DNA of 64,000 bases, from NCBI GenBank assembly GCA_963788285.1, contig CAWBGB010000007.1, positions 558,001-622,000 on the forward strand, given 5' to 3'. This stretch comes from Alicyclobacillus_A sp963788285. GTDB lineage: Bacteria; Bacillota; Bacilli; Alicyclobacillales; Alicyclobacillaceae. The notes below the pieces were generated by a model that worked only from the letters and a program-made list of their open reading frames with translations, was not told the origin of the DNA and searched no databases. Every line of letters starts with the position of its first letter. Position 1 is the first letter of the stretch. Positions 16,221 to 25,916 of this stretch are shown here, piece by piece. A program made the translations under genes and the position numbers.

Positions 16221-17810
16221 CTAGAGGCCGTACGACGTGGGGTACAGTGACACCCCAGGGTTTTTATCCGTCACCCAGCGCAGCGAAAATTCGTCCGGGA
16301 ACAACATCACGAGTCGGTCATGGTGGTCTCGGACCATCAGGCAGGAGGCGTGATCATAGTTGAGCGTCTCCGGGTTGTCGGCCTTGAGCCACCGAGCAAA
16401 TCGATAGGGTAAGTGTGAGATGCGAATTTCGGCGCCGTATTCCGCCTTTAAGCGATATTCAAACACGTCTAGTTGCAGTGGGCCGACCACGCCGAGGATC
16501 ATATCTTCGGTTCGATTGACCATCCGGAACACTTGGACCGCGCCTTCTTCGGCGAGTTGTTGCAGTCCCTTGTGAAATTGCTTGTACTTGAGGGTGTCTT
16601 TCACGGACACCCGTGCGAAATGCTCGGGTGAAAACTGGGGAAGTTTCTCGAACTGAAACGCACCTTCCAGGCACAGCGTGTCTCCAATTTGGAAAATACC
16701 TGGATCAAATATGCCAATGATGTCGCCGGGATATGCGACTTCGGTCATGATTCTGTCCTGGGCGAAGAACTGTTGTGGCTGCGACAGGTTGATGTTCTTT
16801 CCGGTTCGCACGTGGCGCACGGTCATTCCCCGTTCAAACTTTCCGGAGCAGATGCGGAGAAAGGCAACTCTGTCCCGGTGGGCGGGATTCATGTTGGCCT
16901 GGATTTTAAAGACAAATCCCGAAAAGGGTGAAGTCGTGTCATGTAGGTCTCCGTCTTCTGTCCGCCGGGGGCCAGGAGGCGGAGCGATGTTGATGAATTG
17001 GTTGAGAAAGGTTTCAACACCGAAGTTTGAGATAGCACTGCCAAAGAACACGGGCGTGAGCCTGCCGTGTGCCACCAATTCTGCATCGAACGGATCCCCC
17101 GCAATATCGAGCAAAGCCACGTCTTCTATCAGCTTGTCGTGAGCGGCAGAGCCGAGGATGTCGCGCAGACGCCCATCTTCAACGTTGGTCACGTACACTT
17201 TTGTCGATTCGGTCGCACGGCCACTGTACTGCTCTAGACAATTGTCGCCGCGGTTGTAGATGCCTTGGAAGTCTGCACCCATGCCGATGGGCCAATTCAT
17301 CGGGCAGGAACGGATGCCGAGGACGGCCTCGATTTCTTCTAGCAACGCCAACGGATCCTTTCCTTGACGGTCCAACTTGTTGATGAACGTAAAGATAGGA
17401 ATACCGCGCATTCGGCAGACCTCAAAGAGCTTGATGGTTTGCGGTTCCACGCCTTTGGCGGCGTCAATCAGCATGACGGCGCTGTCGGCCGCTGTGAGCG
17501 TGCGATAGGTGTCATCGCTGAAGTCCTCGTGGCCTGGCGTGTCCAGGATATTGATGTGGTAGCCTTGATAATGAAACTGCAAAACGGTCGATGTGACCGA
17601 AATTCCGCGCTTCTTTTCGATTTCCATCCAGTCGGAGGTCGCGTGGCGCCTCGCTTTTCTGCCTTTGACGGTCCCGGCTTCGCGGATGGCTCCGCCAAAC
17701 AGCAGGAGCTTTTCGGTGAGCGTGGTTTTCCCGGCATCCGGATGAGAAATGATAGCGAACGTTCGGCGCTTGTTCGTTTCCATCTGTATTTCTTGCTGTA
17801 ATGTTCCCAT
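16221..17810 (-). CDS. prfC: Peptide chain release factor 3
   Basis: A 529-aa translational GTPase that recycles RF1/RF2 from the ribosome after termination. GTP-binding motifs: G1 SHPDAGKTTL, G3 LDTPGHEDFSDDT and G4 FINKLDR. The family-typical stretch KKRGISVTSTVLQF precedes G3. Domain II and the C-terminal domain (PLQLDVFEYRLKAEYGAEI) are complete. The start ATG at 17810 has GGAGG 7 nt upstream. Length matches RF3. No regulation is seen. Confidence 0.96.
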   Translation of the reverse strand: MGTLQQEIQMETNKRRTFAIISHPDAGKTTLTEKLLLFGGAIREAGTVKGRKARRHATSDWMEIEKKRGISVTSTVLQFHYQGYHINILDTPGHEDFSDDTYRTLTAADSAVMLIDAAKGVEPQTIKLFEVCRMRGIPIFTFINKLDRQGKDPLALLEEIEAVLGIRSCPMNWPIGMGADFQGIYNRGDNCLEQYSGRATESTKVYVTNVEDGRLRDILGSAAHDKLIEDVALLDIAGDPFDAELVAHGRLTPVFFGSAISNFGVETFLNQFINIAPPPGPRRTEDGDLHDTTSPFSGFVFKIQANMNPAHRDRVAFLRICSGKFERGMTVRHVRTGKNINLSQPQQFFAQDRIMTEVAYPGDIIGIFDPGIFQIGDTLCLEGAFQFEKLPQFSPEHFARVSVKDTLKYKQFHKGLQQLAEEGAVQVFRMVNRTEDMILGVVGPLQLDVFEYRLKAEYGAEIRISHLPYRFARWLKADNPETLNYDHASCLMVRDHHDRLVMLFPDEFSLRWVTDKNPGVSLYPTSYGL

Positions 17811-17892
17811 TCAGTCGCCTCCATGTCCGTGTAAACACCCACTTATCATATGGCGCCGTGATTCGAGAAGCAACGTCCATTGAGACGGTGGT

Positions 17893-18561
17893 TCAACGTG
17901 TACGCCGCAGACGCTTGTACAGTGACGCGGCGAATGCGGCCAGCGACACCATGACTGCAATGGCCGACAGCGCCACAAGCGCGGTCGTGTGGCTGGAAAC
18001 ACTGTGGTACACCAAGGCAAACATCACTTCGAAAGGGAGAATGCCGATGGCGGTCGTCCATGTGAAATTCCAGATGGAAATTCTCGTGAGGCCAGAACCG
18101 TAGTTCAGGGCATTGAACGAGACAAAGGGAATCAATCGCAGCAACAACAGCCCAAGTGCCCCGCGTTGCTCCACGAATGCGTCAAAACGCGACAATGCGC
18201 GCGCAGGCACAAATCGTTGCACCAATGGCCTGCCAAAGCGACGCGCTAAGAAGAAGGCCAGATAGGCGCCGAGCATGCCTCCCAACCAGGTGTAGAATGT
18301 ACCGATTACCGACCCGAATAGGATGAGGTTGGCGGCCATCAGGATTTCGGAGGGAAGAAAGGTCACACAGTGCAACGTCATAAGAAGAATCATGAGGCAA
18401 GGGGCCCATGCGCCGAGTTTGTGCGTGTAGGCTTGCAGTTCCTGCCGCGATGCGACAGTGAAGAACCTGTCGAGTCCATCCTGTGAAGCGGGTACGAGCA
18501 CGACCACGCAAACAGCCAGTAGGCCGAGAAACGCGTAAGGGATAGTTTTCCGTGTATTCAT
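17893..18561 (-). CDS. VTT-domain (TVP38/TMEM64, DedA-like) membrane protein
   Basis: A 222-aa membrane protein with about five or six helices. The VTT core is seen in LPSEILMAANLILFGSVIGTFYTWLGG and the conserved FLARRFGRPLVQRF, followed by LLLRLIPFVSFNALNYGSGL. The family (COG0398) is implicated in lipid scrambling or membrane homeostasis, but the substrate here is unknown. A second family member is encoded at 41 kb. It follows the divergent relic region and lies upstream of prfC in the same direction. Confidence 0.85.
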   Translation of the reverse strand: MNTRKTIPYAFLGLLAVCVVVLVPASQDGLDRFFTVASRQELQAYTHKLGAWAPCLMILLMTLHCVTFLPSEILMAANLILFGSVIGTFYTWLGGMLGAYLAFFLARRFGRPLVQRFVPARALSRFDAFVEQRGALGLLLLRLIPFVSFNALNYGSGLTRISIWNFTWTTAIGILPFEVMFALVYHSVSSHTTALVALSAIAVMVSLAAFAASLYKRLRRTR

Positions 18562-18729
18562 GTCTCTTCATTATACGGAAGGATTCCGAGGTTTGCCTCG
18601 GCGAGAATGGCTGGAACTTGAAGACGGGCGCGTAACGGTAAAGCAGTCTTTAGTTTGGGAGCGTTTCTGCTTTCAATCAGTTCACAAACCCTTGTAGCAA
18701 CGTGTAATAGTTTTTGGCGTGAATCACCT

Positions 18730-19272
18730 TTTTGAGATCCTTATTTACGTCTTGTCGCGGTGTATCTTTGTTCTCCAGGATGCCTTTCAATCTCGGCCAG
18801 ACTTATTCGATGCCGTTTCATCTACGCGCTGTTTCACGTGCAGGGACCGATTATTTCAACAGTCCGTTCTTCTCTTTACCGGCCATCATGGTGGTGGCGA
18901 TTTGGTCGACAGCAGGTCAATTTATGATTACCTGGCTGCTCTTCAGGACATTCCGACAGAACTCTACGAAGCGGCCGCCATCGACGGTGCGGCGGGTTGA
19001 CGTATGTTTAGAAATATCACGATCCCGGTGCTGCGCCGGACGGCATTTCTCATCACGGTTGTCGGTATGATCGGGACATTCCAGGTATTTTAGATCGTTT
19101 ACGTCATCTCAGGCAACAGCGCCTTGCCGCAACAATTTACGATGACTGTCGTATTCGATTTGTTTGAGCAAGGCTTTCGCACGATGCAGATGGGGTACGC
19201 GTCGGGATGGTGTTTATTCTGTTCATCATTATCTTGTTACTTACACTGGTTCAACAATACTTCTTGGGAAGG
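18730..19272 (+). pseudogene. Relic of a sugar ABC transporter permease
   Basis: Pieces of a MalF/UgpA-type permease appear in different frames. They include the EAA loop as DIPTELYEAAAIDGA near 18950, then ITIPVLRRTAFLITVVGMIG near 19020, a stop near 19092, and MQMGYASG with a hydrophobic tail near 19190-19260. At least three frameshifts or stops are present, so no functional protein is possible. The frame then runs directly into debranching enzyme sequence, suggesting a deletion joined the two relics. Confidence 0.7.
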
Positions 19273-19846
19273 GAGGACTCCGATTCTGGATGGCGGACAA
19301 AGACTACTTCGCCATTGCGCTAGAAAAGGGTAAGCGACAGATCCGAACGGTCACCTCGGACCCCGGGCATTGCTTGTGGTCGGCCCTCATCGACGCCGAC
19401 AAGGTTGGATGCCGTGGTGCGGACGTTGCTGTCTCGCTCTGATTTTGCTCGGGTTTGCGAAGTATGGACAGAGGGATGCCGTGAACACTTTGACGGAGGC
19501 GTTGCTGAGAGCCAGTCTCGAGTTCCCGTACCAGCGACTCCCGGAGCTGTTTTGCGGGCATGATGCATCGTTCGGTTTCATTGTCCGCTATCCGGTCGCT
19601 TGTATGCCGCAGGTGTGGGCGGCAGGCACGCCACTGGCCATGTTCCAGGCGATACTCGGGACGAAGGTCGACGTCGCCGCGAAGACCATTACGTTGTTAC
19701 CCACTTGGCCTGCGTTTCTGTCCAGGATTCAGGTAGCCAACATGCCCGTCGGAGAGACTCGTGTTTCTTTCACACTAGACCGCGATAAAGGTGTGATAGA
19801 AGAGTCGTTGAACGGGTACCGACTTCGCGTGACGCAATCCGTGTAA
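19273..19846 (+). pseudogene. Relic of a glycogen debranching enzyme (amylo-alpha-1,6-glucosidase type)
   Basis: The C-terminal part of an amylo-alpha-1,6-glucosidase family protein is recognisable. FWMADKDYFAIALEKGKRQ and VTSDPGHCLWS lie near 19280-19390 in one frame. ASLEFPYQRLPELFCGHD, MPQVWAAGTPLAMFQAILG and the terminal beta domain follow to 19846 in another frame. The N-terminal catalytic part is missing. With the permease relic this was probably a disaccharide-utilisation locus. Confidence 0.7.
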
Positions 19847-19919
19847 ACAGTCGATCTCGGGCTTGAGTTCCATCCTCAACCACTACAAGCCGTTGTTCCG
19901 CCTTATGCCACAACAGAAA

Positions 19920-21401
19920 TTATGCCTTCTTTGGGGTGGCCTCCTGTTGTCCTTGCTTCGCTGAACCACGCAAGGACGACGCGGCCATCCCCAACAAGGT
20001 TGCGATCAATAGTGCCATATACGCCCATCGATAACCGGTGGTGATGAGCCTGAGGTCGGCCTGGTTCAGAGTTGTAGCGGATCCCGAGTACACAGCGTCC
20101 TGCAGGCGGGGCGGCAGCACTGCAGTGACAATCGTGAGTGAAATCGTCGTGCTGAGCACCTGGCCCATGTTTTGAAGCATGGATCGCAATCCGTTAGCAA
20201 ATCCACGGCGACTGTATGGAACAGACGTCATGATGGAGCGTGTGTTGGGCGTCAGAAACAAGCCCGACCCAAAACCGACCAATCCCATACCGATGGCATT
20301 GGGGACGTACATTGGATGTGGCCCCAGGCAAAACATCAGTATCACCAAGCCGAAAGCGCTGATGCCGAGTCCCGAGGTGGACAGCACGCGTGCACTGAAA
20401 CGGCTTGTTAACGCCCCGGCTATCGGAGACGCAACCAGCATGCCAAACGTAACCGGAAGGACGGCAATACCGGCCCAAAACGCGTCCAGTCGCAGAATGG
20501 ACTGCGAATACAGGCTTGCCAACAGGACAACGGATACCCTGGCAAAAGCGTTCAGGAACGTTGAAACATTGGCCATCGCATAGGCACGGTCTCGAAACAA
20601 CGTGAAATCAAACATTGGACTTTTGGCGCGCTGCTCCACCAAAATCAGAACTGGCGTCAACACAACAAAGGTGGCAAGGCCTCCGATGACCAGAGAATTT
20701 CCCCATCCCAATGTACTACCTTCCGACAGCGCAATAATCAGCCCACTTAGGGCAACAAAGGTAATGGCGGCGCCCCACCCGTCGATGGGTTTTCCTGAGC
20801 CACGGGAAGGTACGTTCTTCAGCACGGCCATCCCTGCGAGCACGCCGACAATTCCAATCGGCACGCTCGCCCAAAACACCCACTGCCAACCAAAACGGGA
20901 CGCCACCACGCCTCCGATAACGGGTCCAACCAATTGTGCTGCAGAACTTACGAGAACGTTGAGGCCTAGTCCTTTGCCGAGGATAGGCTCCGGGAACGCA
21001 TCCGTGATGAGCGCGGTGTTGTTGGCGATAATCAGCGCTCCGCCAGCCGCTTGTGCAGCGCGCAGAAGAATGAAAGTCCACACGTTCGGTGCGAATCCAA
21101 TGGCGAGACTGACTGCGGTGAACAACACCATGCCCAACAGGTACAGCTTTCGTCGTCCGTACGAGTCGGAAAACTGCGCGAATACAATGATGAGTACGGT
21201 GTTCACCAACATAAACGACAACAGAATCCAGTTTGCCAGCGTGGCCGTGGCGTGAAAATGGATCACAATGAAGGGTAATGCCACATTGAGCGCTCCGAGG
21301 TTTACCATGACGAGGATGACTCCAAGACTGGTGATGGTCAACACCAACCACGGATTTACCGGTCGTCTTACATGGGTTATATTGGATATCGAGGTAATCA
21401 T
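19920..21401 (-). CDS. MFS drug exporter, DHA2 (EmrB/QacA) family
   Basis: A 493-aa, 14-helix major facilitator. Family motifs include the region around FAQFSDSYGRRKLYLLG between helices 2 and 3 and GPVIGGVVASRFGWQWVFW (motif C-like) in helix 5. It is expected to export drugs or other small molecules by proton antiport; substrate unknown. The ATG at 21401 is used; a GTG four codons upstream (21413) is also possible. GGAGTGG lies about 9-12 nt before the ATG. A second, frameshifted DHA2 exporter lies at 45 kb. No TetR or MarR regulator is adjacent. Confidence 0.88.
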   Translation of the reverse strand: MITSISNITHVRRPVNPWLVLTITSLGVILVMVNLGALNVALPFIVIHFHATATLANWILLSFMLVNTVLIIVFAQFSDSYGRRKLYLLGMVLFTAVSLAIGFAPNVWTFILLRAAQAAGGALIIANNTALITDAFPEPILGKGLGLNVLVSSAAQLVGPVIGGVVASRFGWQWVFWASVPIGIVGVLAGMAVLKNVPSRGSGKPIDGWGAAITFVALSGLIIALSEGSTLGWGNSLVIGGLATFVVLTPVLILVEQRAKSPMFDFTLFRDRAYAMANVSTFLNAFARVSVVLLASLYSQSILRLDAFWAGIAVLPVTFGMLVASPIAGALTSRFSARVLSTSGLGISAFGLVILMFCLGPHPMYVPNAIGMGLVGFGSGLFLTPNTRSIMTSVPYSRRGFANGLRSMLQNMGQVLSTTISLTIVTAVLPPRLQDAVYSGSATTLNQADLRLITTGYRWAYMALLIATLLGMAASSLRGSAKQGQQEATPKKA

Positions 21402-21606
21402 GTTGTATTCCACTCCAGGTTATTTCTGTTTACGAAATATATTATACTTCAACGTTTGCACATACAGTGAGTGACCAGAAATCGCCAACGTCGGTCAACT
21501 GCAGCACGCACGGCGCAAAATGGACGACTTCCCAGGGCCAGCGTACAACTCCTGAAGCTCCCACCGAGAATTCACTGTAAGAGCGGATACATGCCACTGA
21601 CGTTGG

Positions 21607-21825
21607 GTGCGGAAGGAGGGAACTTGTGTGGTTTATCGCGGGCACTACATGCCGTTTATACGGGCAACACGTCGTGTTTCAGACGAGGGATGGTATCCAC
21701 CAAGGTATCTTGCACTCTGTAAGAGACGGTGGAATCCTCGTGCGGCCGGTCGGTGGTTCCACAACACGGGCTTGTCGCCACCGCGGGGAAGTGGGCTTGG
21801 TGGTGGTAAGGAGCTCTGATGTGAC
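21607..21825 (+). pseudogene. Small frameshifted ORF, unknown family
   Basis: Behind GGAAGGAGGG, one frame reads VVYRGHYMPFI. After a shift near 21660 the adjacent frame reads GQHVVFQTRDGIHQGILHSV followed by RDGGILVRPVGG. Joined, they make a plausible small beta-rich protein. The family is not recognised. It could be real with an indel, or decayed. Confidence 0.45.
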
Positions 21826-21969
21826 AGGTGCGCAAAAGCAGGATGTTGGAGCGGGTGCGCGGCCTGGCGGTCGTCAGTCCCGCTCCTTTTCCTATGGTTT
21901 GCAGAACGAGCGGGAACGCGATAAAGTACGGAGGCAAAGGAAGAATCGGAATTGGAAGTGGACTGAACG

Positions 21970-22257
21970 ATGATTTATTCCGACGGCATACATCTCATCA
22001 GCGATACCAGTCTGGAAGAATTGCATGCGTTTGCGGAAAAGATTGGATTGAAACGGGAATGGCTTCATCAAACGCCGGGGCGTCCACACTATGACCTGGT
22101 GACGGAAGATATCCGACAACGAGCCCGTGATGCAGGTGCGAAATTTGTCGGCCGCCGGGAACTGGTCGCTGCGGTTCGAAGAAATCCATTGTATTCGGCG
22201 TGGCAAACGGAGCGTGCGTGGCGGCGGGAAATGGAGAACCGGTCGATGTGGGAATAA
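21970..22257 (+). CDS. DUF4031 domain protein
   Basis: A 95-aa protein matching the DUF4031 pattern: an N-terminal MIYSDGIHLISD, a helical DTSLEELHAFAEKIGLKREW, a histidine-containing GRPHYDLVTEDIRQRA and a short C-terminal extension. The family is small and uncharacterised and is common in actinobacteria and some Bacillota. It stands alone, ends at a strong bidirectional terminator and has no operon partner. Confidence 0.75.
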   Translation: MIYSDGIHLISDTSLEELHAFAEKIGLKREWLHQTPGRPHYDLVTEDIRQRARDAGAKFVGRRELVAAVRRNPLYSAWQTERAWRREMENRSMWE

Positions 22258-22259
22258 AT

Positions 22260-22299
22260 ACGCCTTTGTGCCACCACTTGGTGTGAGGCACAAAGGCGC
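22260..22299. terminator. Strong bidirectional terminator
   Basis: Perfect 11-bp arms GCCTTTGTGCC (22262-22272) and GGCACAAAGGC (22287-22297). It lies between the convergent DUF4031 and NlpC/P60 genes. Confidence 0.85.
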
Positions 22300-22307
22300 A
22301 AATGGTC

Positions 22308-23240
22308 TTATAGACCGGGATTGGTTGCGCGTGTGAAGCGGGGTCCCCAATAATATGGGTCATTCAAGTCATTTATCTGAACGCCATGCGATGTGGTTGC
22401 GGAGATGAACTTGCCATCCCCGACATAAATGCCATCGTGTGAGAATTCGGATCCAGTGGTGTTAAAGAAGACCAGATCTCCAGGCTGTAATTCAGATTTC
22501 GAGATGACATGTCCAACTTGTGCCTGCTCAGCTGCCGTCCGAGGCAGAGATATGTTGAAATGCGCGAAGACCGTTTGGACTAGGCCGGAACAATCGAATC
22601 CGCTCGTCGATTCGCCGCCCCACCGATAGGGCACACCGATGAATTGCTCTGCGTAACTGACAATTTGTTCACCGATGTTGGAAGCAGCCGATGAGAGCGG
22701 CCGTTGTGCAGGTGGGCGCGTGTTTGATTCAACGGAGAAGTATACCCTTTGAGATTCGGTAGACATTTGCCAAACGGTTCCGTTCCACTTGGAGTTGACG
22801 TGAAGTCGATCCAGGACTTTCATTACGTACCATACGGGCATGTATGTAGTCGGTTGTCCTGAAGCAGGGTCTTTCGCCACTACCTCGTTGACTTTTTGTA
22901 CGAGGTGGCCGTTTACGTAAATCGAGCTCGATCCGGTACCTGACCGAACACCATTCAAATCCAGCGTCCGGGATGTGGTCATGCTCCAGGCATGGTTGTG
23001 CCATGTGCTGTGAATATTGAGTTTATCGAGCGCCTTCATGAGGTACCAAATCGGCATATACGTGGTGTCGTCTTGGACGAAACCGTATGGTTTAGAGATG
23101 GTTTGTTGATTGACGACGATGGATTTTTCCTTCATGGATGGGGAAGTGACATTTGCAAACGCCGTCAAGGGGCTAGAAACGACGGCAGCGCTAGCGCAAA
23201 ATGTACTAGCACACAGAGAAATGAGGATCTTCTTTTTCAA
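22308..23240 (-). CDS. Secreted NlpC/P60 peptidoglycan endopeptidase with two stalk domains
   Basis: A 310-aa exported protein. Its signal peptide (KKKILISLCASTFCASAAVV) is followed by two copies of a copper-amine-oxidase-N-like stalk domain, each with the pattern TTYMPIWYLMKALDKL or TTYMPVWYVMKVLDRL. The C-terminal NlpC/P60 domain has the catalytic Cys in GFDCSGLVQ, the His in FSHDGIYVGDG and a following His in TTSHGVQI. It should cleave peptide stems of the cell wall. TTG at 23240 is the likely start because AAGGAG lies 9 nt upstream; a GTG six codons earlier overlaps that site. A broken paralogue of the stalk part lies at 37 kb. Confidence 0.9.
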   Translation of the reverse strand: MKKKILISLCASTFCASAAVVSSPLTAFANVTSPSMKEKSIVVNQQTISKPYGFVQDDTTYMPIWYLMKALDKLNIHSTWHNHAWSMTTSRTLDLNGVRSGTGSSSIYVNGHLVQKVNEVVAKDPASGQPTTYMPVWYVMKVLDRLHVNSKWNGTVWQMSTESQRVYFSVESNTRPPAQRPLSSAASNIGEQIVSYAEQFIGVPYRWGGESTSGFDCSGLVQTVFAHFNISLPRTAAEQAQVGHVISKSELQPGDLVFFNTTGSEFSHDGIYVGDGKFISATTSHGVQINDLNDPYYWGPRFTRATNPGL

Positions 23241-23261
23241 TGAGGCACGCTCCTTCACAGT

Positions 23262-23652
23262 CCTACGAGGTTAGCTGTCGGGTTCGGGCGAAGGATTCCC
23301 TACACAGTCCAGAAACTGTGATTCACCCCATTAAAGAGTCCCCCGTTCTTGCGATTCGGACCTTATCATTTCAATTTTTAATATACAATTCGATAGAATG
23401 TTGCATTTTATGTCGGTTTTCGCGGTTGAGATGAGATAATTAATACAACGACATCCACTGGGAAACTCGTGTTTACCATATTTGTTGGATAGGTCAAGTT
23501 TGAGCGTGAAATAATGAGCGGACGTACCAAGGCAGGATTGGAGAGTGGAAGAGCGCGCGACGGAACAGTGGGAGGCCAGCCAAGAATACAGAAACATGCG
23601 ATAACCCCGCACATTTCGACATACTTCGCGTTGGCGCCGTGTTATACTTCAC
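23262..23652. other. Intergenic region, no gene seen
   Basis: Between the divergent side of the NlpC/P60 gene and the 3' end of the acyl-CoA synthetase. It is AT-rich around 23380-23470. It should contain the hydrolase promoter on the minus strand, but no convincing hexamer pair was found. Confidence 0.4.
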
Positions 23653-25380
23653 TCAAACCTCATCGAAGGTACACCAGCGTGGGCCACCGATACTGTTGCG
23701 GTGGCTCTTTGGCGTGCGTATGTTGGGAAGCCAACCGAGTACGCGGTCTTTCTTCTCTTTTGGCTCTGTTCGTACTCGGTCATTCGACGGAATGAGCTTA
23801 TTGGACTCGTCTTTCCCGACTTGCCATACTTTCTCGCGTAGTTGAAACTTTTGCAATTTGCCGGTGGATGTCCGTGGCAACTCGTTGACAAATTCGTACG
23901 ATTTAGGCACCTTGAAGCCTGCGAGGTAAGTCCGGCAGAATTGATTCAATTCGTCCGATGTCACTTCCATTCCCGGTTTGACAACGACGAAGGCCACGGG
24001 AATCTCACCCCATTTATCATCGGGTTTCGCAACGACGGCCGCGTCGATGACGGCGGGATGCTTTAAGAGCACTCCTTCGACCTCGACGGAAGACACGTTT
24101 TCTCCGCCCGAAATAATCACGTCCTTCAGGCGATCCACGATTTCAATGTAGCCATCTGGATGTATGACGGCTAAATCGCCGGTGTGAAACCAACCATTGC
24201 GCATGACTTTGGCCGTCTCTTCGGGCTCCTTATAATAACCTTCCATGACGACGTTACCGCGGGCCACAATTTCTCCGATTTCTCTACCGTTCCATTTGAC
24301 CTCTGTCCCATCTTCGCTCAGTGCGGTAGTTTCGCCGCTGAAGACCATTTCCACACCCTGACGGGCCTTGATTTCTGCCTGTTGGTCCGCGGGCATTTGT
24401 TCATGCTCTTTGCGCCACTCGCAGTAGGAAATGAACGGAGAAGCTTCGGTCATGCCGTAGACGTGGATAACTTCCATGTTTAAATACTTTTGTACTTTCT
24501 CGATAATCGCGGCGGCCGGAGGCGAACCGGCGGTTGCAATACGTGGTTTCTTCTCCAGCTTCACATCCGTTAGGTTGGGCGCTTGAACGAGCATGTTGAG
24601 CACGGTGGGCGCCCCGCACGCGAGCGTGATTTTCTCTCGTTCAAACAATTGCAGAACATAGGCAGGGTTCATCTTGCGCAGACAAACGTGCGTGCCTCCG
24701 ACTGCTGTCACGGCCCATACACCACCCCAGCAATTGACATGAAACATCGGCAAGGTATGTAAGTAAACATCTTCATGCGAGACCCGCAAATGAAGTAAGA
24801 AATCTGCTGCGTTCATATACGTATTACGATGTGTCAGGATGACACCTTTTGGTCGGGAAGTCGTTCCACTCGTGTAGTTGATCGTGATGGGCTGATTTTC
24901 ATCGAGATCCATGCGAATGTTCGCAGGTGATGACGCGGCGAGCAGTTGTTCGCAATCGATTACCTGTAAGGGTGAGGCATAGCCGCTGTTCACTTGGATG
25001 ACGTGACGGATCTTGGGCAAGGAGGGGGCGATGTTTTCCACCAAGGAACCCCATTCGGAATCAACAATGAGGATTTCGGCGTCGCTGTGATTCACAATGT
25101 ATCGATTCTCGTCGGGCTTGAGGCGAATGTTGATAGGCACCAACACCGCGCCCAGCTGACAGACACCATAAAAGCACTCCAGCATCTCATGCGTATTCGG
25201 TGCCAGGACCGCTATTTTGGTATCTGTTGTAACGCCTAAAGATTGCAATCCATGAGATAGTCGGTTCGTACACTCACAAAACTCCCGGTATGTAAACCGC
25301 AACTCTCCGTCGATGATCGCTACTTTGTTCGGGTACAACTTCAACGCTCTACGTTTAAATTCCATAGGAGTTAAAGGCAT
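23653..25380 (-). CDS. AMP-forming acyl-CoA synthetase
   Basis: A 575-aa adenylate-forming enzyme activating a carboxylic or fatty acid to its CoA thioester. Motifs: the P-loop INYTSGTTSRPKGVILTHRN near residue 170, HVYGMTEASPF, the core GWFHTGDLAVIHPDGYIEIVDR and a C-terminal Lys in RTSTGKLQKFQL. It lacks a membrane anchor and most resembles medium/long-chain or alkyl-acid ligases. After the usual end of the family it carries about 45 extra residues (KESNKLIPSNDRVRTEPKEK onward), which may be a read-through tail after loss of the original stop. A perfect inverted repeat GATTATT/AATAATC lies 35-63 nt upstream. Confidence 0.92.
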   Translation of the reverse strand: MPLTPMEFKRRALKLYPNKVAIIDGELRFTYREFCECTNRLSHGLQSLGVTTDTKIAVLAPNTHEMLECFYGVCQLGAVLVPINIRLKPDENRYIVNHSDAEILIVDSEWGSLVENIAPSLPKIRHVIQVNSGYASPLQVIDCEQLLAASSPANIRMDLDENQPITINYTSGTTSRPKGVILTHRNTYMNAADFLLHLRVSHEDVYLHTLPMFHVNCWGGVWAVTAVGGTHVCLRKMNPAYVLQLFEREKITLACGAPTVLNMLVQAPNLTDVKLEKKPRIATAGSPPAAAIIEKVQKYLNMEVIHVYGMTEASPFISYCEWRKEHEQMPADQQAEIKARQGVEMVFSGETTALSEDGTEVKWNGREIGEIVARGNVVMEGYYKEPEETAKVMRNGWFHTGDLAVIHPDGYIEIVDRLKDVIISGGENVSSVEVEGVLLKHPAVIDAAVVAKPDDKWGEIPVAFVVVKPGMEVTSDELNQFCRTYLAGFKVPKSYEFVNELPRTSTGKLQKFQLREKVWQVGKDESNKLIPSNDRVRTEPKEKKDRVLGWLPNIRTPKSHRNSIGGPRWCTFDEV

Positions 25381-25415
25381 AATCAGAGGGAATCATCCTT
25401 TCAAGACCTATCAAT

Positions 25416-25443
25416 GATTATTAGTAGGATTAATTGAATAATC
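25416..25443. promoter_or_regulatory. Inverted repeat upstream of acyl-CoA synthetase
   Basis: Perfect 7-bp arms GATTATT (25416-25422) and AATAATC (25437-25443) with 14 bp between them, in the promoter region of the minus-strand acyl-CoA synthetase. It could be an operator for a fatty-acid regulator. It does not match the FadR or FapR consensus closely. Confidence 0.35.
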
Positions 25444-25639
25444 GTAATACTCTGTATTTTGTTTGTCAATCAGCATGGATCGAAGGGTCTAACCGGCGGA
25501 TATTGGGTATGGGTCATTCATGTACAGGCCAAATGTGCGGTTGTTACCGGCGATATTCGGCCATATCCTCCCTTTTTCTATACGAGTCAGTCTTTGATGT
25601 TTCGTTATGGACGAGCTACACTTTACGAAACTGAATATC

Positions 25640-25790
25640 GTTCACGCTGAATTCCGAAAGGGAACGGGGGAACCAATCTTGGGGGTGAATCCAGTCTGAA
25701 TGACTGGTAGGGAAATCTCTTAATCCCAAACCCGACAGCTAACTTCGTAAGCGTTTAGGAGAGGAGAGTCGTGCTGTACCCATTTACACT
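25640..25790 (+). ncRNA. c-di-AMP riboswitch, cassette A
   Basis: Strong match to the ydaO class: TCCGAAAGGGAACGGGGGAA, TTGGGGGTGAATCC, TGGTAGGG, AACCCGACAGCTAACTTCG, TAAGCG and AGGAGAGGAGAG. The GACAGCTAAC and GGGGTGAATC core elements are intact. Instead of a transporter it precedes a small ORF that appears frameshifted. The whole cassette is related to the one at 32.5 kb. Confidence 0.88.
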
Positions 25791-25806
25791 GACCTGAGTT
25801 ACTCAC

Positions 25807-25834
25807 CCCCGTAGACACAATCTGCGGGGTTTTT
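25807..25834 (+). terminator. Riboswitch terminator, cassette A
   Basis: CCCCGTAGA, loop CACAA, TCTGCGGGG and five Ts: 9 bp with one wobble. It follows the aptamer by about 20 nt. Confidence 0.85.
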
Positions 25835-25916
25835 CTGTGTAAAACCCCCCAAAAATCATCGATGTACCCAAGGACAGAAGAACGAAATGCGACCATCGGG
25901 AAAGGATGAGGATTGT

